Source: Maratus speciosus
Taxonomy: Eukaryota > Arthropoda > Arachnida > Araneae > Salticidae
DNA: 64,000 nucleotides
Assembly: GCA_963932465.1 (NCBI GenBank)
Contig: OZ010786.1
Span: forward strand, 447,690,619 to 447,754,618
Direction: 5' to 3'
Part shown: positions 22,663-33,716 of the stretch, piece after piece
How the letters are laid out: each line of letters opens with the position of its first letter
How positions within the stretch are numbered: position 1 is the stretch's first letter
Notes under the pieces: generated by a model
Told to the model about the DNA's origin: nothing
Database searches by the model: none
The model's input: the letters and a program-made list of their open reading frames with translations, nothing else
Made by a program: the position numbers and the translations under genes

Positions 22663-23116
22663 AGGTGCGTTCTCACTGTAACTAGTTTTATAAATTTTGA
22701 GATCTTGGTGCAATAGCTGTTGCATTATTGTGCAAAAATGCATGGATAGAAAATTATTACGATTATATGTATATTAAATTCAATAATACGGAAATAATAT
22801 GGCTCTGTCTTAAATAGGACGTAATCACCATGGCGACACAGATTCATTACCTATCATGGAATGTCATTGTATTACTTATGTATGATAGTATTTAATAATA
22901 TGGAGAAACTTTTATTAATGTCTTTTTAAGTTTTGATTCGAATTTCATAAAATTTGAAACGACTCGAAAATATTCTACAGCAGTTACATATATTAAATTT
23001 CAAAACATTCAGTTGGGTAGTTATTGAGTTGTTATATGCGGGCAGATGGAGAGACAGACGGATGGACCATATGACTACTATAGCTGTTACGTATTTTTAC
23101 AAATACGAACGCACCT
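22663..23116 (-). mobile_element. MITE family AGGTGCGTTCGTA, copy 1
   Basis: Starts AGGTGCGTTC and ends with TACGAACGCACCT. Next to the right end is a CAGACAGACGGA-type stretch and inside is AATAGGACGTAATCACC. The same layout, in the other orientation, is found at 26991 and 55138. Strand is set relative to those copies. No open frame and no clear target duplication. Confidence 0.75.
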
Positions 23117-23696
23117 AAAAAGGTAATACTTGGGAAAGAGATTCAAAAAGTATAAATTGATTTTTACTCAGTTTTTTTTTTACATAAATATCCAAATAAT
23201 TGGTCCACTCTATATTGGAGAAGTGAACGTTAAACGTTCATTAGAATATTAATTAATTACACTGGCATTTAGAAACAAAACAGTCGAGGAAAATGTTACT
23301 TTAACGGAAGTTCTCTCACTCACTGGTTTGCTAAGATTTATCAAAACCCTTTTATTAGAGTTGTGTGTCCACATTTCTCATTTTGTTTGAATTTAGTTAT
23401 TTGTCAGACGAGATTTTTTTCCCTAAGTTTTAAAATTTGTTTGCAAAGAGTATATTTCAACATTATATCATTACTTTTGATTTCTTAGGTCAATGACTTT
23501 TATAAATATTTGTTTTACTTTTACTATTCAATGTTATTTAAAAAAATAATAATAATTAAAAATAATAATAAAAATAAAAAATACGTAACCGAATTGAAAG
23601 AACAAAATTTTCACTATACAGTTTCTCAAACTTTTGTAAATTGTTAAATGAACTTTTGAAATAACTTGTAATTAGTCTGTGCAATCATTAAATTAA

Positions 23697-24660
23697 CCCT
23701 TTATGTACTGAATCATGAATTCATGAAAATTTTATCTTCTAAAGCATTTTTCGGGAATTTTTGAAACTGCATTAGAAGATTTACATAATCATATAAAAAA
23801 TTTTAGAAGGATTTTAAAATTATTTAGAAGGATTAATTAAATTTGAATTTATAGGTATTTTGTGCAATACAGTACCATTATTCTTAACCGGCCTAAACGG
23901 GAGTGAGGGTTAGCCGGTTAAGAGAAAAACCGGTTAAACCGAAGAAGTAAAAATTTAACAAACTGCATATTTAATTAATTAAATACGTAGGATGCATTTA
24001 GTTTTTTAATTTATGTTGTTAAAAAGAATACATATTTTCCATACTTTAAGAAATGAATACTAGTTGTAATTAATTGAATTGAAATAAAAATTATCACTAA
24101 TAAAAAATAACGAACAATATTTAATACAAATTAAATTGTTGAAAATCTTGTCACGTACCTTTATAAGAAATTGAAATTATTCTACATTATGGAAATTTGA
24201 GTTAATTAACCATAAAGAAATGATAATTGAAATTTTCCTTTCTGAATTTTGCCTGATGTTGGGGAAAAAATATCGGCCGGTTAAAGCGGAGTTTCGGTTA
24301 AGAGGAAGGTGACTGTATTTATACACCCACTCAAACCTTTTATTTTAAACTATTTTGTACAGTTAGGAAGTGTGCAAATATGAAGTTCTTACAATGGAAA
24401 TATATAAATATTTCGGAATTAAAAAATCCTTCTCCCCCCCCCCCCCCCCAACACCAAAAAAGCTGAAAAGTTGCAAAGGCAAAAGAAATCCTCCTTTTAA
24501 AAATATTTTTGTTTTGTGTAACCAATAATATTTTTGGAACAAGATAAAGTAAGGCATCTATAACTCATCCTAAAGTGTATTACTGCTAATCGATGTATTA
24601 AATGAATTTTATAACAAGTTATTTTAATGGTACTCATATGTACCATCAGTAGATAAAGGG
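23697..24660. mobile_element. 964-bp TTAA-flanked MITE (piggyBac-type)
   Basis: Ends CCCTTTATGTACTGA and, in complement, CCCTTTATCTACTGA are flanked by TTAA (23693-23696 and 24661-24664). Unit 4 of the tandem array reads ATCATTAAATTAAAAA at the matching place (about 26473), which is the uninterrupted site with a single TTAA. That paralogous empty site directly supports TTAA duplication on insertion. No transposase is present. A pogo-type element is nested inside. Confidence 0.85.
23870..24315. mobile_element. 446-bp pogo/Tigger-type MITE nested in a TTAA MITE
   Basis: The left end CAGTACCATTATTCTTAACC and the complement of the right end, CAGTCACCTTCCTCTTAACC, are related inverted termini flanked by TA (23868-23869 and 24316-24317). 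Repeated AACCGG/CCGGTTAA motifs sit just inside both ends. No coding capacity. Confidence 0.7.
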
Positions 24661-25013
24661 TTAAAAAGATTACATTCTTCTGAAAAGGAAACAATGTCCA
24701 TAAATTGACATTTAGTCAGTTTCTGTTTTAAACTTTCAATTAATTGGTTCGTTCTGCTTCAGAAAAGGGAACTTTACGCGTTCATTAAAAATAAAATAAA
24801 TTCCTCACCTATGTGGAAACGAAGCACACACAAAAATAACCGTGACTTTAACGCAGGTTCTCTCACTAACTGGAAATAAGGATAACTAATGCTCATTAAA
24901 ACATTTCGTTTTGTTAAAGAAGGTTCTTTCCCCGAGTGTTTAAATTTGTTCGCAAAGGATTTTTTACAACATTATGTCATTAATACTGTAAGACGAAAAT
25001 CACTTGAAACATC

Positions 25014-25263
25014 GAACTAACTTAATATTTGCGAAAAGTGCTAAAAAAATATATTTAAAAGGCAAATAGTTCATTATGCATGAGTTCACGTGATTTTTGT
25101 TCACCAGCTTTCAGTTTAAAATTTTTTGCGAAAATATATGTATCGTTGTAGATCTTGATAATGTTGCCGTTGGAGCAATGAAACATGTCGATCTGAATAA
25201 ATAAAGGTATTTACTTGCCTTTTAAATGTATTTTTGAACACTTTTAGCAAATATTAAGTTAGT
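25014..25263. mobile_element. Hairpin element (arms ~55 bp)
   Basis: GAACTAACTTAATATTTGC and following bases (25014-25069) pair with the complement at 25209-25263, with a loop of about 140 bases. It sits in unit 3 of the long tandem array, within the 24988-25716 interval absent from the other units, so it is part of an insertion. Confidence 0.6.
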
Positions 25264-25301
25264 GTAATTATGTCATTGTATTTGTTTATCGAAATCAGTG
25301 A

Positions 25302-25716
25302 TTCATATGTAGTCCAAGAGCCGACAGCACAAAAACCTATGTTACCAAGCACAAGAAAAAAACTTTTATTTTATGGGAGAGTAAAATTAGGGGAACCTAA
25401 TGATTCATGTCTGCCGGAAGTGAAGTTGCGCATAAGCCAAAAATTAATACCGCCAGTGGTTGACTCGTAAGTTTATCATTGTGTTTGTCCTACAAACAAA
25501 GGTAAAAAACATGGAGGATAGTTGTAGGACGAACACAACGATAAACTTACGAGTCCACAACTGGTGGTATTAATTTTTGGCTTATGCACCACTTCACTTC
25601 CGGCAGGCATGTGTCATTAGATTCCCCTACTTCTACGGTCACATAAAATAAAGGTGTTTCTTTTGTGCTTGATAACATAGGTTGTTTGTGCTGTCGGATC
25701 TTGGACTAATGTATGT
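25302..25716. mobile_element. Long near-perfect hairpin (arms ~193 bp)
   Basis: The left arm 25302-25494 and right arm 25523-25716 are reverse complements over almost their whole length (for example AGTCCAAGAGCCGACAGCAC against GTGCTGTCGGATCTTGGACT), with a loop of only about 28 bases. A 66-codon frame in the left arm is a chance frame. This looks like a foldback insertion together with the hairpin just upstream. Confidence 0.85.
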
Positions 25717-25886
25717 GTAAATTACTTTTACTGTTCAGTATTATTAAAAAATGAATCCCATACTTAAAAAATTACGTAGCTGAGTTCAAAGTGGGAAAAT
25801 ATCACTAGTATGTTTCTATTTTATTATTATTTATTTATTTATTTAATTTTTAATTGCTAATCTAACTTTTCAAAGTATTTGCAATG

Positions 25887-26398
25887 CAGGGTGTCTCAGA
25901 AGTACCTGGCACATTTCAATGTTCAATAAAATATCAAGTAATTGTCGTACAGGAGTGCGGTTTCTTCTCACGATGAAAAGTTTTCTTCAAACGAATAAAA
26001 AATTATTTCCAAATTTTGATCATATATTTCACCTCTTGTCTGTGTGTTTGGTTTAAAACATCCATTTTTTCTGATTTTCAGATTAATTTCGATTAGGTTT
26101 CGAAGTACCAACCTGCACATTTAGGTTTTTCGCTGGAGTCGTCATTTCTGTGTCACAACCTCAAAACTAATCTGACACTCAGCAAAAAAAAAAAAAAAAG
26201 GAATGTTTGAAATCAAACATATGGGCAGGTGGTGCCATCTAGGCTCGAAATTTGGAAATATTTTTTTATTCGTTTGAAGAATTTTTTTTTTTTTTTTTTT
26301 TCATGAGAGGCATTTTACTCCATACTGCACTCCTGTATGGCAATTACTTGATTTTATATTGAATTTTAAAATGTGTCAGGGGCTTTTGGGACACCCTG
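25887..26398. mobile_element. 512-bp mariner-type palindromic MITE
   Basis: Ends CAGGGTGTCTCAGAAG and, in complement, CAGGGTGTCCCAAAAG. Inverted similarity extends inward over roughly 140 bp per side, including CGTACAGGAGTGCGG-like and TTCTTCAAACGAATAAAAAA blocks. The flank is TG on the left and TA on the right, so a TA duplication with one change is likely. There is no transposase. The CAGGGTG start resembles the terminus of the decayed transposon ending at 49046. Confidence 0.7.
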
Positions 26399-26990
26399 TA
26401 TAAGTATTCTCTTCATTATTTTCATTTAACTACTAATTTAACTTTTGAAATAATTTGTAATTAGCCTTCCCAATCATTAAATTAAAAAAAAAAAGATTAT
26501 ATATTTGAGAAGGGTGTTTAAAGATCATAAATTGACTTTTATTCAGTTTTTGCCTTAAACTTCCATTTAATTGGTCCGCTGTACTTCGGAGAGGTGAACT
26601 TTACGAGTTCATTAAAAAAATAAACTGATTACTCTCCCATCTAGAAACAAAACACTCGAGAAAACTGTGAATTTAACGGACTTTCTCTCACTAACTGGAT
26701 TTAAGGTTAGCTAATGTCTATCAAAACGGTTTCATTAGAGATGCGTATCGACATTTTTCTATTTTGTTTAGCCTACTTTGCTTAAACTTTAGTCGTTTAT
26801 GAGATAAGATTATATTTCAAATTGTTAGGCTTGTTTACAAAAGATATATCAATAAATTATATCATTACATTTGTATACTTAGCTCGTTAATTTATATACT
26901 CGTGAGTTTTATCGCGTTTAATTAGCAATTGTTGTTCGTAATACATTTAACAGCACAAATAACAATAAAATGCTTAAAATTTTAGAATAT

Positions 26991-27441
26991 TTATGTGCGT
27001 TTGTAATTATATAAATGTGTAGCACCTATATTCGTCGTCTGTTCTGTCCGTCGATCCGTCTGTCTGCATATAGCAGCACAAGAAATACCCAACCATATGG
27101 TTAGAAATTTAATATACAAAATCGTTGCAGAATTTTGCCGCGTTATTTCAAATTTTATCAAAATCGAATCAAAAGTTAAAAATATATTAATAAAAGTTTT
27201 CTTCATTCTATTAAATCCTATCATACATAATTAATTAAGTGATATCCCATGATTTGTAATGATTCTAAGTTGCCAGGGTGATTACATCCTATTTAAGATG
27301 GAGTCCTATTATTTCCTTATTAATGAATTGAATATATATAATCGTAATAAATTTTGAATTCCTGCATTTTTGCATAAGAGTGCAACAGCTATTGCACCAA
27401 AATATGAATATTTATAAAACTATTTATAGCACGAACGTATG
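26991..27441 (+). mobile_element. MITE family AGGTGCGTTCGTA, copy 2 (decayed ends)
   Basis: Left end TGTGCGTTTGTAATTA followed by AGCACCTATATTCGTCGTC and a GTCCGTC-GTCTGTCTGC stretch; right end ATTTATAAAACTATTTATAG then ACGAACGTA. The order and content match 55138-55502 and, reversed, 22663-23116. The reverse frame of 77 codons is a chance frame. Confidence 0.65.
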
Positions 27442-27689
27442 ACGTACAGTTTCCGGCTTGTTAATTTTTTATTAAAACGTTATACCAGACTCGGACAATT
27501 ATTGAAATAACTAATCTAAACAGATTGAAATCGTAATAAACCACCAAAAAGCGCTTTAATTTCTTAAATAAACAATATAACGCACATACGTATACATCAG
27601 TTTTCCCGTTTTCTCAAAATATATTTTTTTACATGAAAGACACTTTTTTATAAAATATATTAAAGCCTGGGAGTTGAACTTTTTATACT

Positions 27690-27785
27690 GGTGTGAGTTA
27701 TAAAAGGTACTCCTATAAAGGTTCTCCTAATATAAAGGTAAATATAGGTATTCCTATAAAGGTAAATATAAAGGTACTCCTACCA
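27690..27785. repeat. Short minisatellite, TATAAAGGTA-based
   Basis: Variants of AAAGGTACTCCTATAAAGG and AATATAAAGGTA repeat irregularly about six times. It has no recognisable role. 27442-27689 has nothing recognisable. Confidence 0.6.
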
Positions 27786-28305
27786 TTACAATGGTGGTTT
27801 ATTTCTTTTATTTTACCAAAATTGGTCAGAAATTCGCTTTGAATTTTTCCATCTTTAGAAAGACTATTGTAATCCGAATAAGTTGATACACATATCTTAA
27901 CTGCGTGATAATTATTTACTGAGATATTAGGTAAAATGTAGACATCACTCCTTTATTTCCGATTTAAATGTGTGTGACAACTGTCATTGAGGCTTGTTTA
28001 CATTTTGTTTTCGCGCTTTCACATTATCGCAACTTTGGGAATGTGGTAAAATGCGTCAATTGTTTTTAGTTAAATACCTTAAATATTAATAAGAAAGCTT
28101 TTAAATATTAACTTCAACTTCCACTTTCGCCAAATTTGTTTACTTTCAGGGTTTTGCTCTGAAACGTGATCGTAAAATTGCTTAGCTGTTTAGTTTTATT
28201 TGTTATTAAGCACTTAATTTGAAACAAAACTTTATTTTTCCCTAGAGCAATACTTTCCTGATTTTGTAACAGTATTCTACTTCTTAGTATTTGTTAGCTT
28301 TTAAA

Positions 28306-28660
28306 ATGAACAATAATACGAAATATGCTTCAGAACAGCATCGAAGAAGGAGTCATATTAATGGTAATCGCTATACAAAATGCGATGATAATAATATATC
28401 TTAAGGTGCTAATTCATCTTATGGAAAACAAAAAAAGTAGTCAATTTGATAGTGTATTAGTTTTAAATGACGGTTTAGGATACGGATTTATTGCTACTTA
28501 TATATATATATGTATATATGCGTCGCAAAATATGTGAATCAGATATCGAAATATTAGAATACTTAAAAAGTGGCCTTTATTTTACATTAAATAACTTATT
28601 TTTACAAAAAGTGCATATCAATAGACTTTGTAATCAATGCGAAACAAAATTTTAAGTCAT
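28306..28660 (+). pseudogene. Possible N-terminal fragment of a transposon-type protein
   Basis: An ATG at 28306 opens a 32-codon frame with SEQHRRRSHINGNRYTK; the next frames contribute DSVLVLNDGLGYGFI and LCNQCETKF after a (TA)n tract. The basic NGNRYT motif, a GYxFI motif and a CxxC are, from memory, reminiscent of N-terminal regions of some Mutator-like proteins in arthropods. The frame is broken and short, so the assignment is tentative. No other feature is seen in 27800-29900. Confidence 0.15.
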
Positions 28661-29919
28661 ATGTTTAAAATTAATTTTTTGCTATAGTAAATGCTACATT
28701 TTTAAAAACTATATCTATTTATTTTTTATGCATGTTCCTATTTTCTGCAGCTTTTTACAAACCATTTTATATTATCATCTTAAACTACCATCTAATTTTA
28801 TTTTTAATACAGAATAAGTTATATAATTAGTAATTTTGTTTCTTTTATTATATGTTTTATATATAAAAAAAAAACAATTAAATCTTTAATAGGCTTTTTC
28901 TCAAAATGACATTTTTTACTATTTCCTGATATCTCTAAAACTGTTTGAAGTATAATTTTACTTTTTTTTCCCTTATACAAATATTTATATTGTCATGAAA
29001 ATAAACTAGAATTATAAAGCTGTGTTCAATATGAAAAAAAAATTATAAGGTTGAATGCATGTAATTATTCGTATTTTTTCTAATTTTTCTAATTAAAAGT
29101 TAATTACTTTGTATCTAATTAATCAATTACTAATATCCTAATTAAAATTATATCTCGGAGTATTATCTTTAATTTAAGATAAAATTTATGAAATCGCCAT
29201 GAAATTAGCATGAGATATCGTGTGCGCAGTGAAATGTTATCCACCGTAAAAATTTTAAATAGCACTTCGAAACTGACCCCTTGATTTTTTTATCATAATA
29301 TATACAAATAAAAAATAATTAAACATATTTCAATATCACTTAAATATACTCTGAATGTTTTGTCCTTTTAGAGTGGTTATATATATATTTTTTTAAATGC
29401 TGAACTTATGACAAATTTCGCATGTTTTATGTCTGTTAAAAGTTGTACTGTCTTAACAACCTAGATGCATATATAGAATGCCGGTCTTTCGATATTTAAG
29501 TATTACTTCGTCATTGGAGAAAGTGCCGTTTTCCATGATGTGTTTATTTAAATGTATGTAAAATTCCGATTGTGATTATATTATTAAAGAATATATACTG
29601 GAATATATATTTTTTCTATGGTTTTCTAATTGTTTCAGTGATAATCTTTTATTTCATTTCTGTTTAAGAAAACTCCTCAATTTCTGTGCATTGATGTATT
29701 TTTAATATGCATGCATGATATGAAGAAGACATATGGAGTATATTTTTATAAAAGTAACCGAAATGATCAGAAGTCATGGACAATTAAGCTAAAATAAGCA
29801 AAAATTAATTAGTCACACTGAATAAATACCCTCGTATAGCAAGTATTTTTGTTTTAAAAATAAATTGAAATAAAACTATTTTAAGCGAAAAAATATTTTG
29901 TTTGTCTATCTGTAGTTCT

Positions 29920-31695
29920 TCTTATTGTTATAAAATAATACAATTTAACTTTCATTTAGAAATAAGTTATTTGCAGTACATTTTTAGAAAAGTGTAGCTA
30001 ACTGATCTGTATTCATTGATATTTAGACAGAACACTGTTAAAAATTTGCAACAAACTGTCCAGTCATACGACCGTTTTATAAACAAGTGGGTAAGTGTGA
30101 TCACAGATCACACAGAGGGTTTCATTGAATATTCCTTTCAAAACACTTTATCCGTTTGCAAAATCCGTTGGTTCCACATTTCGCAACCAGGAGCGTACTC
30201 TATTCTAAACAAACCTCTATTCGAACGAAACTCCGTTTTACAATCTATCCGTAGATATATTAGTCAAGGGGATCGGGCTCATAGCACCCGAGATAGGTAT
30301 GTGTTCCCGGGCGGTAAAAAGTTGAACTAAAGTATGTAAGGCTATGGTGCATAATATGAAAGAGTGGTCAAAGGAGTGTCGGCAAAAGTTAGAAAATTGA
30401 CCACCGGTTGAAAAGGGGCAAGGTTAGAAAAATTGCTTCAAATACACAAGTTAGAGACAGGAGAGGTAAATAATATAAAGACTTTATGAAAAATTTATGA
30501 TTTTTCGTGTGATCGCAAATGTTCTGCTATAAGTATGCAAAATTTCATGTCTCCAACATGTCTCCAGTTAGAAAAAAAATAGACCAGAAGGGTAAGTATA
30601 AGAGTTTTTGAAATTTTTATGATTTGCCGTATGATTGCAAGTGTTCAGCTATGAATATGCAAAATTTCTAGTCTTCAATTTAATTAGGGGCTCAGTGAGG
30701 AAAAAAAGCTTACAATACACAAGTTACAGCCCAGACGGGTAAATATAATACTTTTTCAAAATTTTATGATTTGTCGTTTGATGTGAGATGTTCAACTATA
30801 AGTATACAAAATTTCAAGTCTTCAACATGTATAGATTCTGAGAACGGTCTCTGTGACAGACAGAGAGAAGATTGTGACGAATTTATTAAAACATTTATTA
30901 AACATTTCGTCAGATGAACGAAACCCTAAAAACGGTTACATAACGTAATTTTATTTTATTCTGACCATAATATGGGCAATAATATGGTTAGAAAAAAATT
31001 TAAATTGCGGTTATGTAACTATTTTCTATAAAAATTGTCTATAAAAATGATTGGGCAGTTTGTTGCAAATTTTTAACAGTGTGGTAAATAAAAAATAAAC
31101 AGTCATACTAAATGCATTTATTCATCTAGCGAGAATTTGTTGTGTTTTATTTAAATTAAAATTCATCTATTTTAAGAATCTTTTTATTTTTTGCATATCT
31201 CTTTATAAATAATAGACATGATTATAAAGATCGTGCTAAATTCATGCTCGTGCGGTGGAAATGTCATTTGCGTTGTTAATTAGTGAAACAGAAAGCAGAT
31301 TAATCGGCTATAATTCTGGAATGATTTTAAAAAATATCTGAACAAGCATAACTTTAATTCATGAGACTTTGATGTAAGCTTTTGACAAAAAGTGTAATTA
31401 AAAATATTTAAGTATGCTTCTCATTAAGGCTTTGGCGGGATTTCACTCTATTGATTTTATTGATAACTCTGTACAAGTGCAACTCGTTTGATGTCTTTTA
31501 CACTCTTCTACTTTCGAGAAGATTTTTGAAATGAGGTTGTTTCTCTCATAGCCCACAATTTAGTGTTTGAATAAATGTAATGATTGGATTTTATGTATTT
31601 GAAGTTACATTCCAGGATCTTTGGAGAAAGAAAATTGCAAACTGAGATTTTATTTAGTTTCAAAATTAATAATATCCCATAATTAAGAAAGATTT
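29920..31695. repeat. Local duplication, copy 1 (interrupted)
   Basis: 29920-30031 plus 31083-31695 corresponds to 32281-33005 in the same order: AAGTTATTTGCAGTACATTT, CTAACTGATC, GGTAAATAAAAAATAAACAG, CGGCTATAATTCTG, ATATCTGAACAAGCATAACT, TTTTACACTCTTCTACTTTC, and so on. Similarity looks high. The 1,051 bases at 30032-31082 are absent from the second copy. No coding region is seen in the shared sequence. Confidence 0.9.
30032..31082. mobile_element. 1,051-bp element, ACACTGTTAAAAATTTGC ends, no target duplication
   Basis: The termini ACACTGTTAAAAATTTGC and their complement extend to about 31 bp with a single mismatch. The paralogous empty site reads GACAGA|GGTAAAT at 32391-32403, and the filled copy reads GACAGA, element, GGTAAAT, so no bases were duplicated. 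Inside are two or three weak internal repeats containing CAAAATTTCAAGTCTTCAAC. The 104-codon frame at 30016-30330 has no recognisable domain and crosses the element boundary, so I do not call it a gene. The superfamily is unresolved. Confidence 0.8.
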
Positions 31696-32280
31696 TTAAC
31701 CGATTATTAAGCTTTTATTCAATATGGAATATTTAGTTTTTGTATATAACTTGGGGGAAAAATGCATCCTTATAGAAATCATGCTAACTCTTTTGTCTCG
31801 CTGTCGAGATGGCCTCTGTGCCCTTGAGCACAGCTCTCTGAAAACTAGGCCTATGTCATGATCCGTAATAGCAGATGTCGTAGTCGCATTATTATTTTTT
31901 TTTCAGTTGTTGCACGGCTCCTTGCACTTGAATGCCAGTATTGTCTGAAAGTAGTAGTAATTTAGTCGAGAAAAATAAAGCTGAGAATACTTTTAGAAAT
32001 TTGTGGTATTTAAATTCCAGGGACCATACATACGCTGAAAAAAAATCCGCCTAATCTACCCGACATTATTCTATTAGAGCGTAGACCTAATATTCCGAGT
32101 TTTGTGCCTTGAGCTCCAATTCCCTCGCAACAATTTATTTCTTTTTTCTTTAAAACGGTTATCCAGCCAAAGTCAAATTTTCGCTCATAGCTGTAACAAT
32201 AACGAAAATATTTCAGCAAAATTTTAAACAGACTATTTTTACCCGGAAAATTATTATTATTATTATTTTATACTTATAAT

Positions 32281-33005
32281 CTTCCTATTGTTTTAAAATA
32301 ATGTAATGTTAACTTTCACGTAGAAAAAAGTTATTTGCAGTACATTTTTTAGAAAACTATACCTAACTGATCCATATTCATAGATTTTCAGACAGAGGTA
32401 AATAAAAAATAAACAGTCACACTAAATACATTTATTCATATAGCGAAAAACTTTTGTGTTTTATTTAAATTGAAATATATCTATTTTAAGATTTTTTTGT
32501 ATATCTCTTTATAAATAATACACATGATTATAAAGATCATGCTAAATCTGAAATGCGTGTACCGTCGAAATGTCATTTTCGTTATTAATTAGAGAACCTG
32601 CAAGCAGCTCAATCGGCTATAATTCTGAAATGATTTTTAAAAAATATCTGAACAAGCATAACTTTAATTCATGAAATTTTTGATATAACCTTTTGACAAA
32701 AAGTGTAATTAAAAATATTTTAGTATGCTCCTCATTAAGGCTTTGACGGAATTTTACTCTGTTGATTTTATTGATAATTCTGTAGAAGTGTAACTCGTTT
32801 GATGTCTTTTACACTCTTCTACTTTCGGAAAGGTTTTGAAATGAGTTTGTTTCTCTCTTAGTCTACACTCTAGAATTTGAATTAAATGCGATGATTGGAT
32901 TTTATGTGTCGAGAGCTACATATCAAGATGTTTGGAAAATGAAAATCGCAAACTGAGATTTTATTTAGTTTGAAAAATAATAATGTCCATAATTATGAAA
33001 GTTGA
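32281..33005. repeat. Local duplication, copy 2 (empty site)
   Basis: The uninterrupted counterpart of copy 1. It keeps the pre-insertion sequence at 32391-32403. The spacer 31696-32280 is A+T-rich with no recognised feature. Confidence 0.9.
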
Positions 33006-33038
33006 ATTGATTTTATATCAATACGTTTTTAATCAGTA

Positions 33039-33714
33039 CGGTAGAACCTCGATTTTCCGAAGTAATTGGGACCGACTATCTTTCGGAAAATCGAAATTTT
33101 CGAAAATCGAGAATTGTTCAATTTTAAGATTAAGGAGAAATATATGCAATATTTCGTATTATAGTAACAAGTGCTTAATAAAAATAAAGCAATAGCAAAA
33201 TAGAAACAAGAATAAATTACCTGAATTTTATTTTTGAAATTAAGTACCATTTATATATATAGCAAGGGTTTGCATTTCTTATTTATTTATTTATTTTTTT
33301 GTTTATCGCAGTTTAGATTGCCTTTGCTTTGAAGCTCTATCACGAAGTTTTTTAATACTATTAGTTCACCAGTACCACAGTCTTTCTACTGCTCCAGCCA
33401 TGCCAAACCTTTTGCAAGACATTGAAAAGCTTCAGAATTGATAATTTGTTCGTTTTCTTCGTTCCACTCCGCAGCTTACGGGAGCTCAAGTTAAATTCAA
33501 AGGAACTCTAAGAAAGGGGATAGAAAATATTTATGTGTACTCGTAGTTCGGAAAGCTCTGCTTGCACAGAGGGAATATGATAGTTTAAAAAAAAGCTTTC
33601 AAAATGGATTTTGCACACAAGGCGATAGTAAAAAGAAAAAAAAAAGCTTCAAAAATGGATTTCGGTTAATCAAGAGTTTCGGTTAAAGAGTTTTGGATAA
33701 AAGAGGTTCTACTG
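33039..33714 (-). mobile_element. pogo/Tigger-type element with transposase remnant (676 bp)
   Basis: Ends CGGTAGAACCTC and, in complement, CAGTAGAACCTC are flanked by TA (33037-33038 and 33715-33716). The left end continues as GATTTTCCGAAG and the right as the complement of GGTTAAAG-TTTTGGATAAAA. The interior still encodes a decayed Tigger-like C-terminus on the minus strand, which supports the pogo/Tigger assignment. Confidence 0.8.
33305..33482 (-). pseudogene. Tigger-like transposase C-terminal remnant
   Basis: The minus-strand translation contains EAFQCLAKGLAWLEQ, a stop, then GELIVLKNFVIELQSKGNL. Tigger transposases end in a similar stretch, in which an E-A-x-x-C, a W-x-E-Q and a following L-L-x-L-K-x-hydrophobic run occur in this order. 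Only this tail is recognisable and the catalytic region is absent. It is a dead fragment inside its own element. Confidence 0.6.
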
Positions 33715-33716
33715 TA

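Larger units (their letters stand above)
21988..26985. repeat. Long tandem array, ~580-670 bp unit, four copies
   Basis: Four related units begin near 21988, 23117, 24661 and 26484. Each carries, in order, AATTGGTCCGCTGTACTTCG, a TTTACGCGTTCATTAAAAA block, AAACAAAACACTCGAG, CTCTCACTAACTGGA, TTTGTTTGCAAA-ATATATTTC and a final AATTTAACTTTTGAAATAA. Unit 1 is followed by a MITE at 22663, unit 2 by one at 23697, unit 3 is split by hairpins at 25014-25716 and by a MITE at 25887, and unit 4 is followed by a MITE at 26991. No unit keeps an open frame. Function unknown. Confidence 0.8.

Noticed and set aside
22467..22676. 69-codon frame with a phenylalanine run
   Set aside because: It crosses a poly-A tract in the reverse direction and is low-complexity.
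30016..30330. 104-codon frame
   Set aside because: It starts outside and continues into the non-autonomous element, crossing its end. No recognised domain and no support as a gene.
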